Assembly (NCBI GenBank): GCA_002690045.1
Contig: NZDE01000013.1
Location: 124,001 to 188,000 of the forward strand
Origin: Alphaproteobacteria bacterium
GTDB taxonomy: Bacteria; Pseudomonadota; Alphaproteobacteria; Micavibrionales; Micavibrionaceae
Reading direction: 5' to 3'
DNA: 64,000 bases
In this document: in pieces, positions 18,345 through 27,322 of the stretch
Numbering within the stretch: the first letter of the stretch is position 1
Layout: each line of letters begins with the position of its first letter
Program-made: the position numbers and the translations under genes
Notes under the pieces: model-generated
Told to the model about the DNA's origin: nothing
The model's database searches: none
Seen by the model: the letters and a program-made list of their open reading frames with translations, nothing else

Positions 18345-18854
18345 TTAGCGAATTACATTCGATATTTGTAACAATCTGGAACTTATTTTTAAATGTTTAC
18401 GCTCTGCTGCCTTCAGGTTTATCGAAAGCTGTACACGTCCGGATTTTTCTTCCATTAAAACCATTGCGCCGCTTTTTAACGCGGACATATCACTGCTGAC
18501 GATAAGTGTCTGGGCGTTGTTTGGGATGTTGTTTAGGGTTTTGTTATTGTCGATGTGATGAATATATAGCACATGACATTTAGTGGCATCTGCCAGAGTG
18601 TCGATGTCGATAATGTTTATTTTATCGCTGTTACGCATTTTTGCTATGAATATTAAATCTTTTCCGAAGGGATGATGACCGAATGTACATAACGTCTTTG
18701 GTGCTTTTGCTTTATTTTCCCACGAGACATAATCAAAAAATTTAAAAAGAAATACAGCTTTTACACGTTCTAATTGATCTGCTGCATGCGAAGGCGTGAC
18801 GCATATTAAACAATATGCGGTGACAACGGTTAATGCTCGGAAAACGCGTCTCAT
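18345..18854 (-). CDS. YfiR-like periplasmic protein (DUF4154)
   Basis: A 169-residue protein with a signal peptide (ending TPSHAAD). The mature part has the DUF4154 pattern: VKAVFLFKFFDYVSWEN at the start, LCTFGHHPFGKDL next, then CHVLYIHHI and a closing GRVQLSINLKAAERKHLKISSRLLQIS. YfiR in Pseudomonas is a periplasmic repressor that binds the sensor domain of the YfiN diguanylate cyclase. Here the neighbouring gene encodes a CHASE8-like hybrid kinase, a natural candidate partner. Only two cysteines are visible in the mature part. Confidence 0.87.
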   Translation of the reverse strand: MRRVFRALTVVTAYCLICVTPSHAADQLERVKAVFLFKFFDYVSWENKAKAPKTLCTFGHHPFGKDLIFIAKMRNSDKINIIDIDTLADATKCHVLYIHHIDNNKTLNNIPNNAQTLIVSSDMSALKSGAMVLMEEKSGRVQLSINLKAAERKHLKISSRLLQISNVIR

Positions 18855-19024
18855 ATGGTTGTGTCAAATTTTCTATATTTAAAAACGTCTTGACGTTTAT
18901 CGCTAATTCAGCGGGGTCATTATAAACTATTGGTTTAATAATGCTATGATATTTTTTTATAGTTATATACCTTAGGGATTAAATGGGCTAAAATATTGGG
19001 GCGTTTATATAATGGGAAGGTTGT

Positions 19025-21361
19025 ATGTTTAATTATCGCCAAATGTCGATACGCACAAAGTTGTTGCTTATTACGGTGGGAACCACATTCGTAACGCTCG
19101 TTGCTGTCATGAGCATTATGAATATTGGCGGTTATTTATTTACGAAAAAAGAAATTGAAAAACGTATAACAGTTATCAGTGATATTACTGCGCAAAGCTT
19201 GATATCATCTCTTGATTTTATTGATAAAGCAGCCGCGCTTGAAAATTTGCAAAGCTTAACATTTGAAAGCTCCATTAAATATGCTTGTGTATATGATTTA
19301 GCAAATAGCTTGTTCGCAGAATATACGCGGGAGGCGGGACAGGCATCTTGTAAACAAAGCTTGTTAAATAGTTCTGCCGTTGATGATTTTACGCATATTG
19401 TTGTAATTAGCCCTATTATGCGCTTCTCTGAGGAGCGTGTGGGGGATTTGTTGATTCACTATGATTTGTCGGCTTTTAATAAAAGCTGGATGTTAGATGT
19501 TCTTTTTAATGCTGGTATATTATTGGTTGTGATGGTCGTGGTGTATCTGATTGCAACGAAGATGCAGTCTATTATTAGCCGCCCTGTTATAGCCCTGCGC
19601 GATGCTGCGCATAACTTCGTTGAGAATGAAGATTACAGCATAGAGGTCCCGAAAACGTCTTATGATGAATTGGGCGATATGGTTAACGCGTTTAATTCCA
19701 TGGTTAAAAAAATGGAAGAACGTGATCACGCGCTTGTTCAGGCGATGGAGGAGGCGGAATCCGCAAACCGTATGAAAAGTAAGTTTCTGGCGAATATGTC
19801 GCATGAATTAAGAACGCCGCTCAACAGTATCATGGGGATGACTGAGCTGATTTTAGACAGTGAAGATGTTGATAAAGATACGTTAGAAATGTCTGGCGTG
19901 ATATATAAGTCGTCACAGAATTTGTTAGATATTGTAAACGATATATTGGATATCTCTAAGATTGAGTCTGGCTTATTCACGTTGGAAACTAAGGACTTAA
20001 ATCTGCATGATTTAATTGATAATTTGGTTGCTTCGTTGTCTCCAGTTGCAAGTCAAAAAGGCGTTTCACTCTCAGTTGATTATAAACAGGATGATCTGCC
20101 GATTGTTTTGGGTGACAGTTTGCGTATTAATCAGGTCCTTACCAATTTAGTTGGAAATGCAATTAAATATATTAAGGATCCATACCTTGAGGGCGGTGAG
20201 GTTGATACAAATGAGCAAGGCTATGTTCGCCTACGTGTATCATATAAAGCGCTAGATGCAGAGCATGTGGAATTTCATATTGAAGTTAAAGACAATGGCA
20301 TTGGCATACCCGAAGACAAGGTAGAAGCCATTTTTGAAAAATTCAGACAAGCTGATGATACGATTACGCGGCGTTTTGGCGGTACTGGTCTTGGTTTAAC
20401 AATAACAAAAGACCTTGTGCAAATGATGGGCGGTGAAATTGGTGTGCGCTCTACATTCGGGCTTGGTTCTGTTTTTTGGATTAAAATACCATTTGTTGTT
20501 TCTTCGCGTAAGTATATAGCAACACCTGCGCAAAGTGCGGTCTTTAGTGTGTCGCATAATGTATCTGAAATAACGAACCGCTTAGCTGTCGGGGATGTGC
20601 GTGTATTGGTGGCAGAAGATGTCGTGCTGAACCAGCAATATGTAACAAGACTATTAAAGCATATTGGTGTTGAAACATTTAAAATTGCAGCAAATGGGCG
20701 CGCGGTGTTGGATGAATATAAGACTGGCGGTTATGATTTAATTTTGATGGACTGCCATATGCCTGTAAAGAATGGTTATGAAGCGGCGCGTGAGATCAGG
20801 GAAATTGAAGCTATGCGCATTGATAATGGCGCACGTACTCCGATTATTGCGATGACTGCGGACGCCATGAAAGGCGCAGAAGAAAAATGTTTTGAAGCTG
20901 GCATGGACGCCTATATTGCTAAGCCAGTTGAAATGCAATATTTGAAAGAAGTCATGTCAAGCTGGGTTGATTTCTCAGACCAAGCCAAGCGTGGTTCAAG
21001 TGAGCGTGTGCATCTTACGGAATATGAGAAATCGCCACCGATTGACCTAAAGCTGATTCGTGGCTTTATGGGAGACCAGTCGGAAATCCAAAAATTTATA
21101 GATATGTTTAAAGTGCAAAGCGAAGACTTTATCCGAAAGCTTGAGGGCACATGTAAAGGTGGAGAATCCAAGGAGTGGGTTGAAATCGCACATGGGTTTA
21201 AAGGGTGCTCTATGATGATTGGGGCGCAAAAACTGGTTGTTGATCTACAACGCGCAGAAGAACTTCTTGTTGCCAAGAAATCGGACCGTGATCAAGTTCT
21301 AGAAGATGTTAAAGGTGAATACGAAAAGGTCATTACCTATCTTGAGCGGATAGAGCTCTAG
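19025..21361 (+). CDS. CHASE8-like hybrid sensor histidine kinase with receiver and Hpt domains
   Basis: 778 residues. Order: TM helix ~12-33; periplasmic sensor ~35-155 resembling CHASE8 ([33 protein letters not shown]); TM ~160-180; HAMP; HisKA with phospho-acceptor His260 ([16 protein letters not shown]); HATPase ([26 protein letters not shown]); receiver with Asp576 ([13 protein letters not shown]); and Hpt with His723 ([15 protein letters not shown]). It is thus a complete phosphorelay protein. GGGAAGG 4 nt before the ATG supports the start. CHASE8 is the YfiN sensor type, and a YfiR-like gene is divergent next to it. Its final output regulator is not encoded nearby. Confidence 0.93.
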   Translation: MFNYRQMSIRTKLLLITVGTTFVTLVAVMSIMNIGGYLFTKKEIEKRITVISDITAQSLISSLDFIDKAAALENLQSLTFESSIKYACVYDLANSLFAEYTREAGQASCKQSLLNSSAVDDFTHIVVISPIMRFSEERVGDLLIHYDLSAFNKSWMLDVLFNAGILLVVMVVVYLIATKMQSIISRPVIALRDAAHNFVENEDYSIEVPKTSYDELGDMVNAFNSMVKKMEERDHALVQAMEEAESANRMKSKFLANMSHELRTPLNSIMGMTELILDSEDVDKDTLEMSGVIYKSSQNLLDIVNDILDISKIESGLFTLETKDLNLHDLIDNLVASLSPVASQKGVSLSVDYKQDDLPIVLGDSLRINQVLTNLVGNAIKYIKDPYLEGGEVDTNEQGYVRLRVSYKALDAEHVEFHIEVKDNGIGIPEDKVEAIFEKFRQADDTITRRFGGTGLGLTITKDLVQMMGGEIGVRSTFGLGSVFWIKIPFVVSSRKYIATPAQSAVFSVSHNVSEITNRLAVGDVRVLVAEDVVLNQQYVTRLLKHIGVETFKIAANGRAVLDEYKTGGYDLILMDCHMPVKNGYEAAREIREIEAMRIDNGARTPIIAMTADAMKGAEEKCFEAGMDAYIAKPVEMQYLKEVMSSWVDFSDQAKRGSSERVHLTEYEKSPPIDLKLIRGFMGDQSEIQKFIDMFKVQSEDFIRKLEGTCKGGESKEWVEIAHGFKGCSMMIGAQKLVVDLQRAEELLVAKKSDRDQVLEDVKGEYEKVITYLERIEL

Positions 21362-22464
21362 GCTTTATTTAATAGCGCTTCATATAAAGCCAGATTTTGT
21401 TTCGCCATATGTAGGAATGTGAACTGTTCTTCATAAGCTGCACGGGCGGCTTTGCCCATATCTAGGCGTAATGTCTCATCTTCGATAATCTGTGTAATAG
21501 CGTTTGCGACCTCTTCGGCATCTTTGTGTTTAACCAAATAGCCAGTTTTTCCATGGGTTATGGACTCGCCGTTGCCTGCCACATCGGTTGCGATGGACGG
21601 CAGGCCTGCACGCATGGCCTCAATAATGGAGCGTGGGAAGCCTTCCCAATGCGTGATGAGCAAGAAGATATCGTGCTTTTCAAGAAGCTCTGGCACGTCA
21701 TCACGTTCACCAAGGAAATCAATTTTATCTGTTAGGCCTAATTCAACGGCTAATTGCTGCGTAGGGAGGCTGTCGCCATTACCGCATAGGCTGACATGCC
21801 AGTTCTTGTCTTCAATCAATTTAAGGGCGCGCAGTAGGGTGTCATGATCTTTCTGCGCGGCGAAGCGGGCTACCATAATCAGTTTAACCGGCTGCGCGGC
21901 GTTATCTTTCGGTGCGCGTGCTGGGGCTGGGCGCTCCGGCATACCGTTGTGAATGGCAATAATTTTTTCTGGTTTAGCGATTTTATGGTTTAAGGCCAAT
22001 TGGCGGTCATATTCGCTGACCGTGATGATTTTGCTACAAAATGGCGCGGCGCATTTTTCTATCCATTTATAAGCGATGCGTGCACCGTTTGATACGCCTT
22101 CGGTAAAGGCCCATCCATGTGCGGTGAATATGACTTTTGTTGGTAGGCCAATGGCGGCCATGCGCCCGACAATACCAGCTTTGGATGAATGGCAAGATAG
22201 AATATCAGGCTGATGCTTTTTTAAATAGCGGCGAAGCTGAATGATGGATTTAATGTCTTTAACAGGGTGTATTGGCCGCCCCATGTCATGCACTTCAAAA
22301 TAATCCGTGCCCATAGCTTTGATATGGTCAGATATAATGCCCGGCCAGCCAGAATATACAAGTGCTTCATGGCCTTGATTATTCAGCCATGTGCTTAAGT
22401 CACGAATATGGATTTGTACGCCGCCAAATTCATCAAGGCGTGTGACGAGAAACGCAATTTTCAT
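21358..22464 (-). CDS. Family 4 glycosyltransferase
   Basis: A 368-residue GT-B glycosyltransferase. The N-terminus has the [10 protein letters not shown] motif of nucleotide-sugar glycosyltransferases, and the C-terminal half has [14 protein letters not shown] and the donor-binding E-x7-E motif within [14 protein letters not shown]. It probably adds a sugar to an undecaprenyl-linked glycan or lipopolysaccharide at the cytoplasmic face. It overlaps the upstream WecA-like gene by 4 bp (ATGA-type coupling), and its 3' end overlaps the kinase gene by 4 bp. Sugar and acceptor are unknown. Confidence 0.9.
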   Translation of the reverse strand: MKIAFLVTRLDEFGGVQIHIRDLSTWLNNQGHEALVYSGWPGIISDHIKAMGTDYFEVHDMGRPIHPVKDIKSIIQLRRYLKKHQPDILSCHSSKAGIVGRMAAIGLPTKVIFTAHGWAFTEGVSNGARIAYKWIEKCAAPFCSKIITVSEYDRQLALNHKIAKPEKIIAIHNGMPERPAPARAPKDNAAQPVKLIMVARFAAQKDHDTLLRALKLIEDKNWHVSLCGNGDSLPTQQLAVELGLTDKIDFLGERDDVPELLEKHDIFLLITHWEGFPRSIIEAMRAGLPSIATDVAGNGESITHGKTGYLVKHKDAEEVANAITQIIEDETLRLDMGKAARAAYEEQFTFLHMAKQNLALYEALLNKA

Positions 22465-23597
22465 TGTTCTGCCTTATTGTGTCGTTTGTATCTAATGTGA
22501 AATAGTTTCTCAAGGAAACGGATGAAATGATGTGATTTGATAACTAAAACAGCGTGCCCCAGCCATAAAACAACCCAGAGAGCCGTCATTAATGGTTCTG
22601 GCCAGTTGAATATACTTGCAGCGAAGCCAACCGCACCGAGGCCCGCGCCGAGCGTAATAATCATTAGGGTTGTGTCACCAACGGGGAATCCTGCGTGAAT
22701 GAAATGGTGGTGGAAATGGCGTAAATCAGGTGAAAATGGATGGCGGCCTTCATAGATACGCATGGCAAATAAGCCGAAAGCATCAATGATCGGCAGGGCA
22801 ATAATCCATGCGATAGAAATGGGCGTTAATGGTGCATTCTCACCTTGGGAAATATGGATGCAAAACCATGCAATGATTAAGCCAAGCCCCATGGAACCAG
22901 TGTCACCGAGGAATATGCAGGCCTTGTCACGCAATGGATGGCGCATGTTATAAAATAAGAACCCAGCGAGCGCGGCGGCAATAATGCCGATATGAAGCAT
23001 GGCTGCACTGTGGCCGCTGATATGCGCGGCGAGCATTAGCCAAAAAAGGATCATTAGGCTTTTACCACCGGCAAGGCCATCTAACCCGTCCATCATATTA
23101 ACGGCATTAATCAGATAAACGACGCAGGCGATGGAGAATATGGGCGCGAAAAACCAACCTAAATGCCAGTCGCCAAAGCCAAGCATATTGCCCATATTAT
23201 CAAGCTGCGCGCCACCGCCAAAGACGATAATACCTGCGGCAACGAAGTGAATAATGAATTTTAGTAATGCAGGCACAGGACGCTTATCATCAATAAGACC
23301 CGTGATAAGCAGTAAGGCAAGTGCCGCGTATAGGCTTAACAAAGCGGGCGTCAGCGTAAAGATAACGGCATTCAAGGCCAGAAATAGCGTGAAGATGATA
23401 AATCCACCAATTGGCGGAACAGGGGCATGATGGATTTTGCGTCCGCCTGGTTCGTCAACATAGCCGAGTTTAATGGCAAAGTGCCGTGTAGGAGGAATAA
23501 GCGCAAGCGTGGCTACGAATATAGCTAATAACGTTAGCCATATTGTGTGCACGCCTAGCGGCGCGTTTTCTAGCCATGTGCTCTGTAAAAAATCCAT
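22461..23597 (-). CDS. WecA/MraY-family sugar-phosphate transferase
   Basis: A 378-residue, multi-pass polyprenyl-phosphate N-acetylhexosamine-1-phosphate transferase. Visible family motifs: VNMMDGLDGLAGG (Asp-rich), FLGDTGSMGLG, and the histidine motif HFHHHFIHAG. The reaction starts an undecaprenyl-linked glycan, as WecA does for O-antigen and enterobacterial common antigen. The translationally coupled downstream glycosyltransferase probably adds the next sugar. Only two genes of a glycan pathway are here, so the final polymer is unknown. Confidence 0.9.
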   Translation of the reverse strand: MDFLQSTWLENAPLGVHTIWLTLLAIFVATLALIPPTRHFAIKLGYVDEPGGRKIHHAPVPPIGGFIIFTLFLALNAVIFTLTPALLSLYAALALLLITGLIDDKRPVPALLKFIIHFVAAGIIVFGGGAQLDNMGNMLGFGDWHLGWFFAPIFSIACVVYLINAVNMMDGLDGLAGGKSLMILFWLMLAAHISGHSAAMLHIGIIAAALAGFLFYNMRHPLRDKACIFLGDTGSMGLGLIIAWFCIHISQGENAPLTPISIAWIIALPIIDAFGLFAMRIYEGRHPFSPDLRHFHHHFIHAGFPVGDTTLMIITLGAGLGAVGFAASIFNWPEPLMTALWVVLWLGHAVLVIKSHHFIRFLEKLFHIRYKRHNKAEQ

Positions 23598-23668
23598 AAG
23601 ACATGTTATATACGCCTGATAAGCGCTTGCCTAGAGGTCAGGGCATCTTATAAAGCGGATTTTGTGAA

Positions 23669-23839
23669 TTAAAATGGATTAATATTATCAATGAAATTTG
23701 TAAAGAATTCCAGCAGTAGATCCGAATATGCGGCAAATGCGCCACCAAAAATGACAACAGCTAATGCACACATCAATGCATACTCCACTGCGGATGCGCC
23801 GTCTTCACGCTCTAAATAAGTTAATATAGTCTTCTTCAT
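23669..23839 (-). CDS. Flp/Fap-type pilin
   Basis: A 56-residue class IVb Flp pilin: a short basic leader, the processing region EDGASAVEYALM with the conserved Glu, then a hydrophobic helix (ALAVVIFGGAFAAY). The ATG at 23839 is preferred because GGGGTAGAG precedes it and it gives the normal pilin length. Tad secretion genes (TadA, RcpA, CpaA) are not in the window, so it may depend on a distant locus or have another role. Confidence 0.85.
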   Translation of the reverse strand: MKKTILTYLEREDGASAVEYALMCALAVVIFGGAFAAYSDLLLEFFTNFIDNINPF

Positions 23840-23925
23840 ATCTCTACCCCTTAGTATTATTAAGTCTATCATAGGTGAAGCTGTATGCGTTAATAGTTTT
23901 AAATCATATTTAAATAAGATTTTAT

Positions 23926-25662
23926 CTATTTTGTGTGTGTAAAACGCTGCGGGGACAGCTTTTTTAGCACATTTTGAGGTAATGCGCTTGCCCCATTATA
24001 GCTGATGATTTCTGATAAAATTATTCCGCCCATAATACTTGAAAGTAGGCCGTGCGATCCATGCGCTGTCGATACATAAAGGTTATCGCGCAGATGTCCA
24101 ATAATGGGAAAATGGTCGCGCGCAGCAGTGCGAAGGGCTGTGCGTGCGCCTGTGATTTGGCTCTGATCTATGTGCTGATCCTTGGGGAGGACGGCATTAA
24201 GCATGGCGAGATTATCAATATTATCCTGCGGGTCTAAATCTGTATCGTCACGCCAGCGTTGAAAGGATGATCCGCAGATAATTTCCCCGTCATTTGCGGG
24301 GGTAGTATAGCCGCCATAACATAAAACGGTGTTAAGGGCGACATTATCAGGCGCTTTCAGCGAAGTGATTTGCCCCCGCACGGTATGTAGGTTTAGGGGC
24401 TCTAGTTCAGGGAAATCTGCGAAATCAGCACCTGTGGCCAGTATGACCGCGTCATAGGCGGCATAATCAATGTTATCTATGCCGAGTTTTATATTAATAT
24501 TCGCACTAAATGCATGGCATAACTTATGTGGAGAGACGAAGCCAGAATCCGCTAAGTATAATGCATCATGCGGTAAATCTATGCCGCAGCAGGCTTCACT
24601 GTCAGCTGTGCTGATGAGGCGCATGTGATCATCATGCCAGTCCCAATTTTCTTTGGTGGCAGGCAGGCGGTCTTGTTTTTGTTCGTTATTCAATAAATGC
24701 ATTGCGCCGCATGGGGTGAAATCAATATCTGCGCCTATATTTTTAAATGTTCTGTACGCCACGGCATAGGCGGAGGAATAGAAAATAGACTCCGTATCGT
24801 ATTGTTTTCTAAAGCGTGGGTTATAAAGGCCGCGCGCATTGCCAGATGCTTTGGCAGCAAGACTATTTTCTTTTTCAAATAGGGTGATTTTATGGCCTGC
24901 TTGGGCAAGGAAATGGGCCGCAGCTGTGCCGCCTAGACCGCCGCCAATTATGGCTATGTTTTGTGGGGGCGCTTTTGTGATGGGCGTGTGTGGAGCGGTT
25001 TCTTCTTCGCTGAACGTGGCAACGAGCATATCGCGTTTTCGTCCGAACCCTTTGTCTTTCTTGACATCAAAACCTGCATCACGCATGCTGCGCTTTACAA
25101 ATCCTGCAGCGGTGAACGTCGCGGCGGTGGTTTCGCTATGGGCGCAGCGGCGCATAGCGCTGAATAGTGGTTCATCCCACATTTGTGGGTTTTTGGATGG
25201 GGCGAAACCATCTAAAAACCATGCGTCTATCGGCAGGGTTAATTCGGGTATCGCGTTGTTAATATCATCAAATATTAGGGTGAGTGTAATTTGTGGCGCA
25301 ATGTTTAGGCGATGCCACCCTTTGATGCGTAGCGGGTAATGTTTGATTAATGCATCAATTTTATCGCCAAAACGCGCTGCCCATGGGGATAGCGCATCTT
25401 TAATTACTTCGGGCGTTAGTGGGAACTTTTCAAAGGAAACAAAATGTAAACTTTGCTGTGGGGAAGCCGCTTGTTCAAACATGTCCCATGCGACAAAGAA
25501 ATTTAACCCTGTGCCAAACCCTGTTTCGGCGATTGTGAAATGGTCTTTGTTTAGCCAGTTTTGCGGCAAGTTGTTACCGCGAAGGAAGACGTATTCCGTT
25601 TCTGCAACGCCATCTTCAGGGGAGAAGTAAATATCATCAAATTCTTCGCTGCGAATGGTCAT
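23926..25662 (-). CDS. mnmC: Bifunctional tRNA mnm5s2U34 enzyme MnmC
   Basis: MnmC completes 5-methylaminomethyl-2-thiouridine at tRNA wobble position 34. The N-terminal half is the methyltransferase MnmC2 (ETGFGTGLNF near residue 46, then WFLDGFAPSKNPQMWDE). The C-terminal half, from about residue 230, is the FAD oxidase MnmC1 (IAIIGGGLGGTAAAHFL, AAKASGNARGLYNPRF). At 578 residues it is shorter than the E. coli protein (about 668) but both domains look complete. It is last in a tight - strand operon with gloB and two methyltransferase genes. Confidence 0.95.
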   Translation of the reverse strand: MTIRSEEFDDIYFSPEDGVAETEYVFLRGNNLPQNWLNKDHFTIAETGFGTGLNFFVAWDMFEQAASPQQSLHFVSFEKFPLTPEVIKDALSPWAARFGDKIDALIKHYPLRIKGWHRLNIAPQITLTLIFDDINNAIPELTLPIDAWFLDGFAPSKNPQMWDEPLFSAMRRCAHSETTAATFTAAGFVKRSMRDAGFDVKKDKGFGRKRDMLVATFSEEETAPHTPITKAPPQNIAIIGGGLGGTAAAHFLAQAGHKITLFEKENSLAAKASGNARGLYNPRFRKQYDTESIFYSSAYAVAYRTFKNIGADIDFTPCGAMHLLNNEQKQDRLPATKENWDWHDDHMRLISTADSEACCGIDLPHDALYLADSGFVSPHKLCHAFSANINIKLGIDNIDYAAYDAVILATGADFADFPELEPLNLHTVRGQITSLKAPDNVALNTVLCYGGYTTPANDGEIICGSSFQRWRDDTDLDPQDNIDNLAMLNAVLPKDQHIDQSQITGARTALRTAARDHFPIIGHLRDNLYVSTAHGSHGLLSSIMGGIILSEIISYNGASALPQNVLKKLSPQRFTHTK

Positions 25663-25674
25663 AGATTCTGTGGC

Positions 25675-26403
25675 TTAGAAATTGTCTTTGGCTGTGCGCG
25701 CTTCGGCAAAGGTCTCTGCGCTTTCCGCGATAAGGAACGGGTTGCTTAGCTTTTCTGCGCGCAATGTTGTTGGTACGGTCGGGATATTATCCGCGCGGAG
25801 CTGGTTAAAGAAATAAAGTGCATTCTTTATCTCTTCGTTTTCTGGTAAATGCGCATTGGCAAATTCAGCATTCGCCAAAGTGTATTCATGTGCGCAATAT
25901 ATGGATGTAGCGTCAGGCAAGCTTTTGATACGCTGTAAGGATTCAAACATTTGCTGCGCCGTGCCTTCAAATAAACGCCCGCAGCCCATAACAAATAATG
26001 TATCGCCAACAAAGATTGTTTCCTGCGCGGGCATGTAATAACAAATATGGCCAATTGTATGACCGTCTGTACGGATGACGTTTATATCTGTGCCATCAAT
26101 ATTGATCTGATCACCATTATTTACAGCTATATCTAATGCCGGTAGGCGTTTTGCATCTGCGGCATGACCAATGATTTTACAGCCATATTTGGTGCGAAGC
26201 TGTTCCGCGCCGCCAATATGGTCATCATGATGGTGGGTTAGGAAAATATAATCAGGCTTTTGTCCTGTTTTGTCGAAATGCGCAATGACTGGCGCAGCAT
26301 CGCCAGGGTCAACAACGGCGATAGCGCCGCCATTTAAGGGGAAAATAAAAATATAATTATCGCTAAACGCGGGGATCAAATTTACCGTCATCATGATAGG
26401 CAT
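25675..26403 (-). CDS. gloB: Hydroxyacylglutathione hydrolase (glyoxalase II)
   Basis: A 242-residue metallo-beta-lactamase-fold hydrolase with the dinuclear metal motif THHHDDHIGG, then DGHTIGHICYY, FVGDTLFVMGCGRLFEG, and CAHEYTLANAEFA, which are characteristic of glyoxalase II. It hydrolyses S-lactoylglutathione in methylglyoxal detoxification. It lies between mnmC (12-bp gap) and an NDUFAF5-like methyltransferase gene (9-bp gap). Confidence 0.95.
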   Translation of the reverse strand: MPIMMTVNLIPAFSDNYIFIFPLNGGAIAVVDPGDAAPVIAHFDKTGQKPDYIFLTHHHDDHIGGAEQLRTKYGCKIIGHAADAKRLPALDIAVNNGDQINIDGTDINVIRTDGHTIGHICYYMPAQETIFVGDTLFVMGCGRLFEGTAQQMFESLQRIKSLPDATSIYCAHEYTLANAEFANAHLPENEEIKNALYFFNQLRADNIPTVPTTLRAEKLSNPFLIAESAETFAEARTAKDNF

Positions 26404-26412
26404 AATACGCCT

Positions 26413-27318
26413 TTATTCATCTGATGACAATATCGCGGTTAAGCTTGTTTCCGCGCTGCCTGGTTTTAATGGCTGCTGCTGTTTTGTTTTGTCAGGGGCC
26501 CAGCCAATAAGGTGAATGATTTCAAAGGTTACATCAAAGCGTGATTCATCTGTGAAGCCATTTTCTGTGCGGTAGATTTTTTCACAAGTGTCAAAAAATT
26601 GGCGGCTTAGGTTTTTCTTATTACGCGCGGTTAGGTAATTGCCTTCACCCATGGATTTTAGGTCATGGAAGAGTTTGAAGATGTTTGTATAGCTAACCTG
26701 TAAATGTTCGGAATCAACGACGGGTAAAGCAAAGCCCGCGCGCTGCATTAATGCGCCATATTGCTGTTTATCGGCGAAGGGGAATATATGCGGTGACATC
26801 CCACCGTAAAGATCTAACTCTGCGCGCTGCATGGCTTCACGCATTTCATAGAGCGTATCTGCCCCCGGCATGGCGGCGAGGAATAGGCCGTCCGGCCTTA
26901 ATGCACGCTGTGCCTGAACAAGCGCGCCAGGTAGGTCGTTTAAGCTGTGATGTTCAAATATACCGATGCAGGCGTCGAGGCTGTGGTTCGCGAAAGGCAG
27001 CCATTCTGCATCAGACTGCACAACTAAGATATTTGTATCAGGTAACGTGCGCGCCATATCGTGACAAAGATTTTCTGCATAATCACATAAGAATACAGTT
27101 TTGGCGTTAAGGGCGCTTATGATTTTTTGTAGCGTCTTTGCAGGCGTGCGCCCGCCATAAATTGCGACTTTATCGAATTTGAGGGTAATTACGGATAGGC
27201 GGTCAATGATGGATTGGGCAGCGTGATCGATTAGAAAGTTATAATCAGCAATTTCTGACGCATATTTATTGCGCTGGGTACGTTGGCGCGTTTTGTCGAA
27301 AATCGTGGCGTTTTGCAT
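26413..27318 (-). CDS. BioC/NDUFAF5-type class I methyltransferase
   Basis: A 301-residue S-adenosylmethionine-dependent methyltransferase fold. The early TIFDKTRQRTQRNKYA segment and the ALRPDGLFLAAMPGADTLYEMR segment resemble the alphaproteobacterial homologues of mitochondrial NDUFAF5 and of BioC. The motif I region is degenerate (KVAIYGGRTPAKTL), lacking the usual GxGxG. NDUFAF5 is known as an arginine hydroxylase of a complex I subunit, which fits a divergent cofactor site. Assignment to that family is likely; the reaction is not certain. Confidence 0.8.
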   Translation of the reverse strand: MQNATIFDKTRQRTQRNKYASEIADYNFLIDHAAQSIIDRLSVITLKFDKVAIYGGRTPAKTLQKIISALNAKTVFLCDYAENLCHDMARTLPDTNILVVQSDAEWLPFANHSLDACIGIFEHHSLNDLPGALVQAQRALRPDGLFLAAMPGADTLYEMREAMQRAELDLYGGMSPHIFPFADKQQYGALMQRAGFALPVVDSEHLQVSYTNIFKLFHDLKSMGEGNYLTARNKKNLSRQFFDTCEKIYRTENGFTDESRFDVTFEIIHLIGWAPDKTKQQQPLKPGSAETSLTAILSSDE

Positions 27319-27322
27319 GAGG

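Noticed and set aside
24839-25339. 166-codon ORF antisense to mnmC
   Set aside because: It is a shadow of the well-supported mnmC frame on the other strand; no domain or start signal was found.
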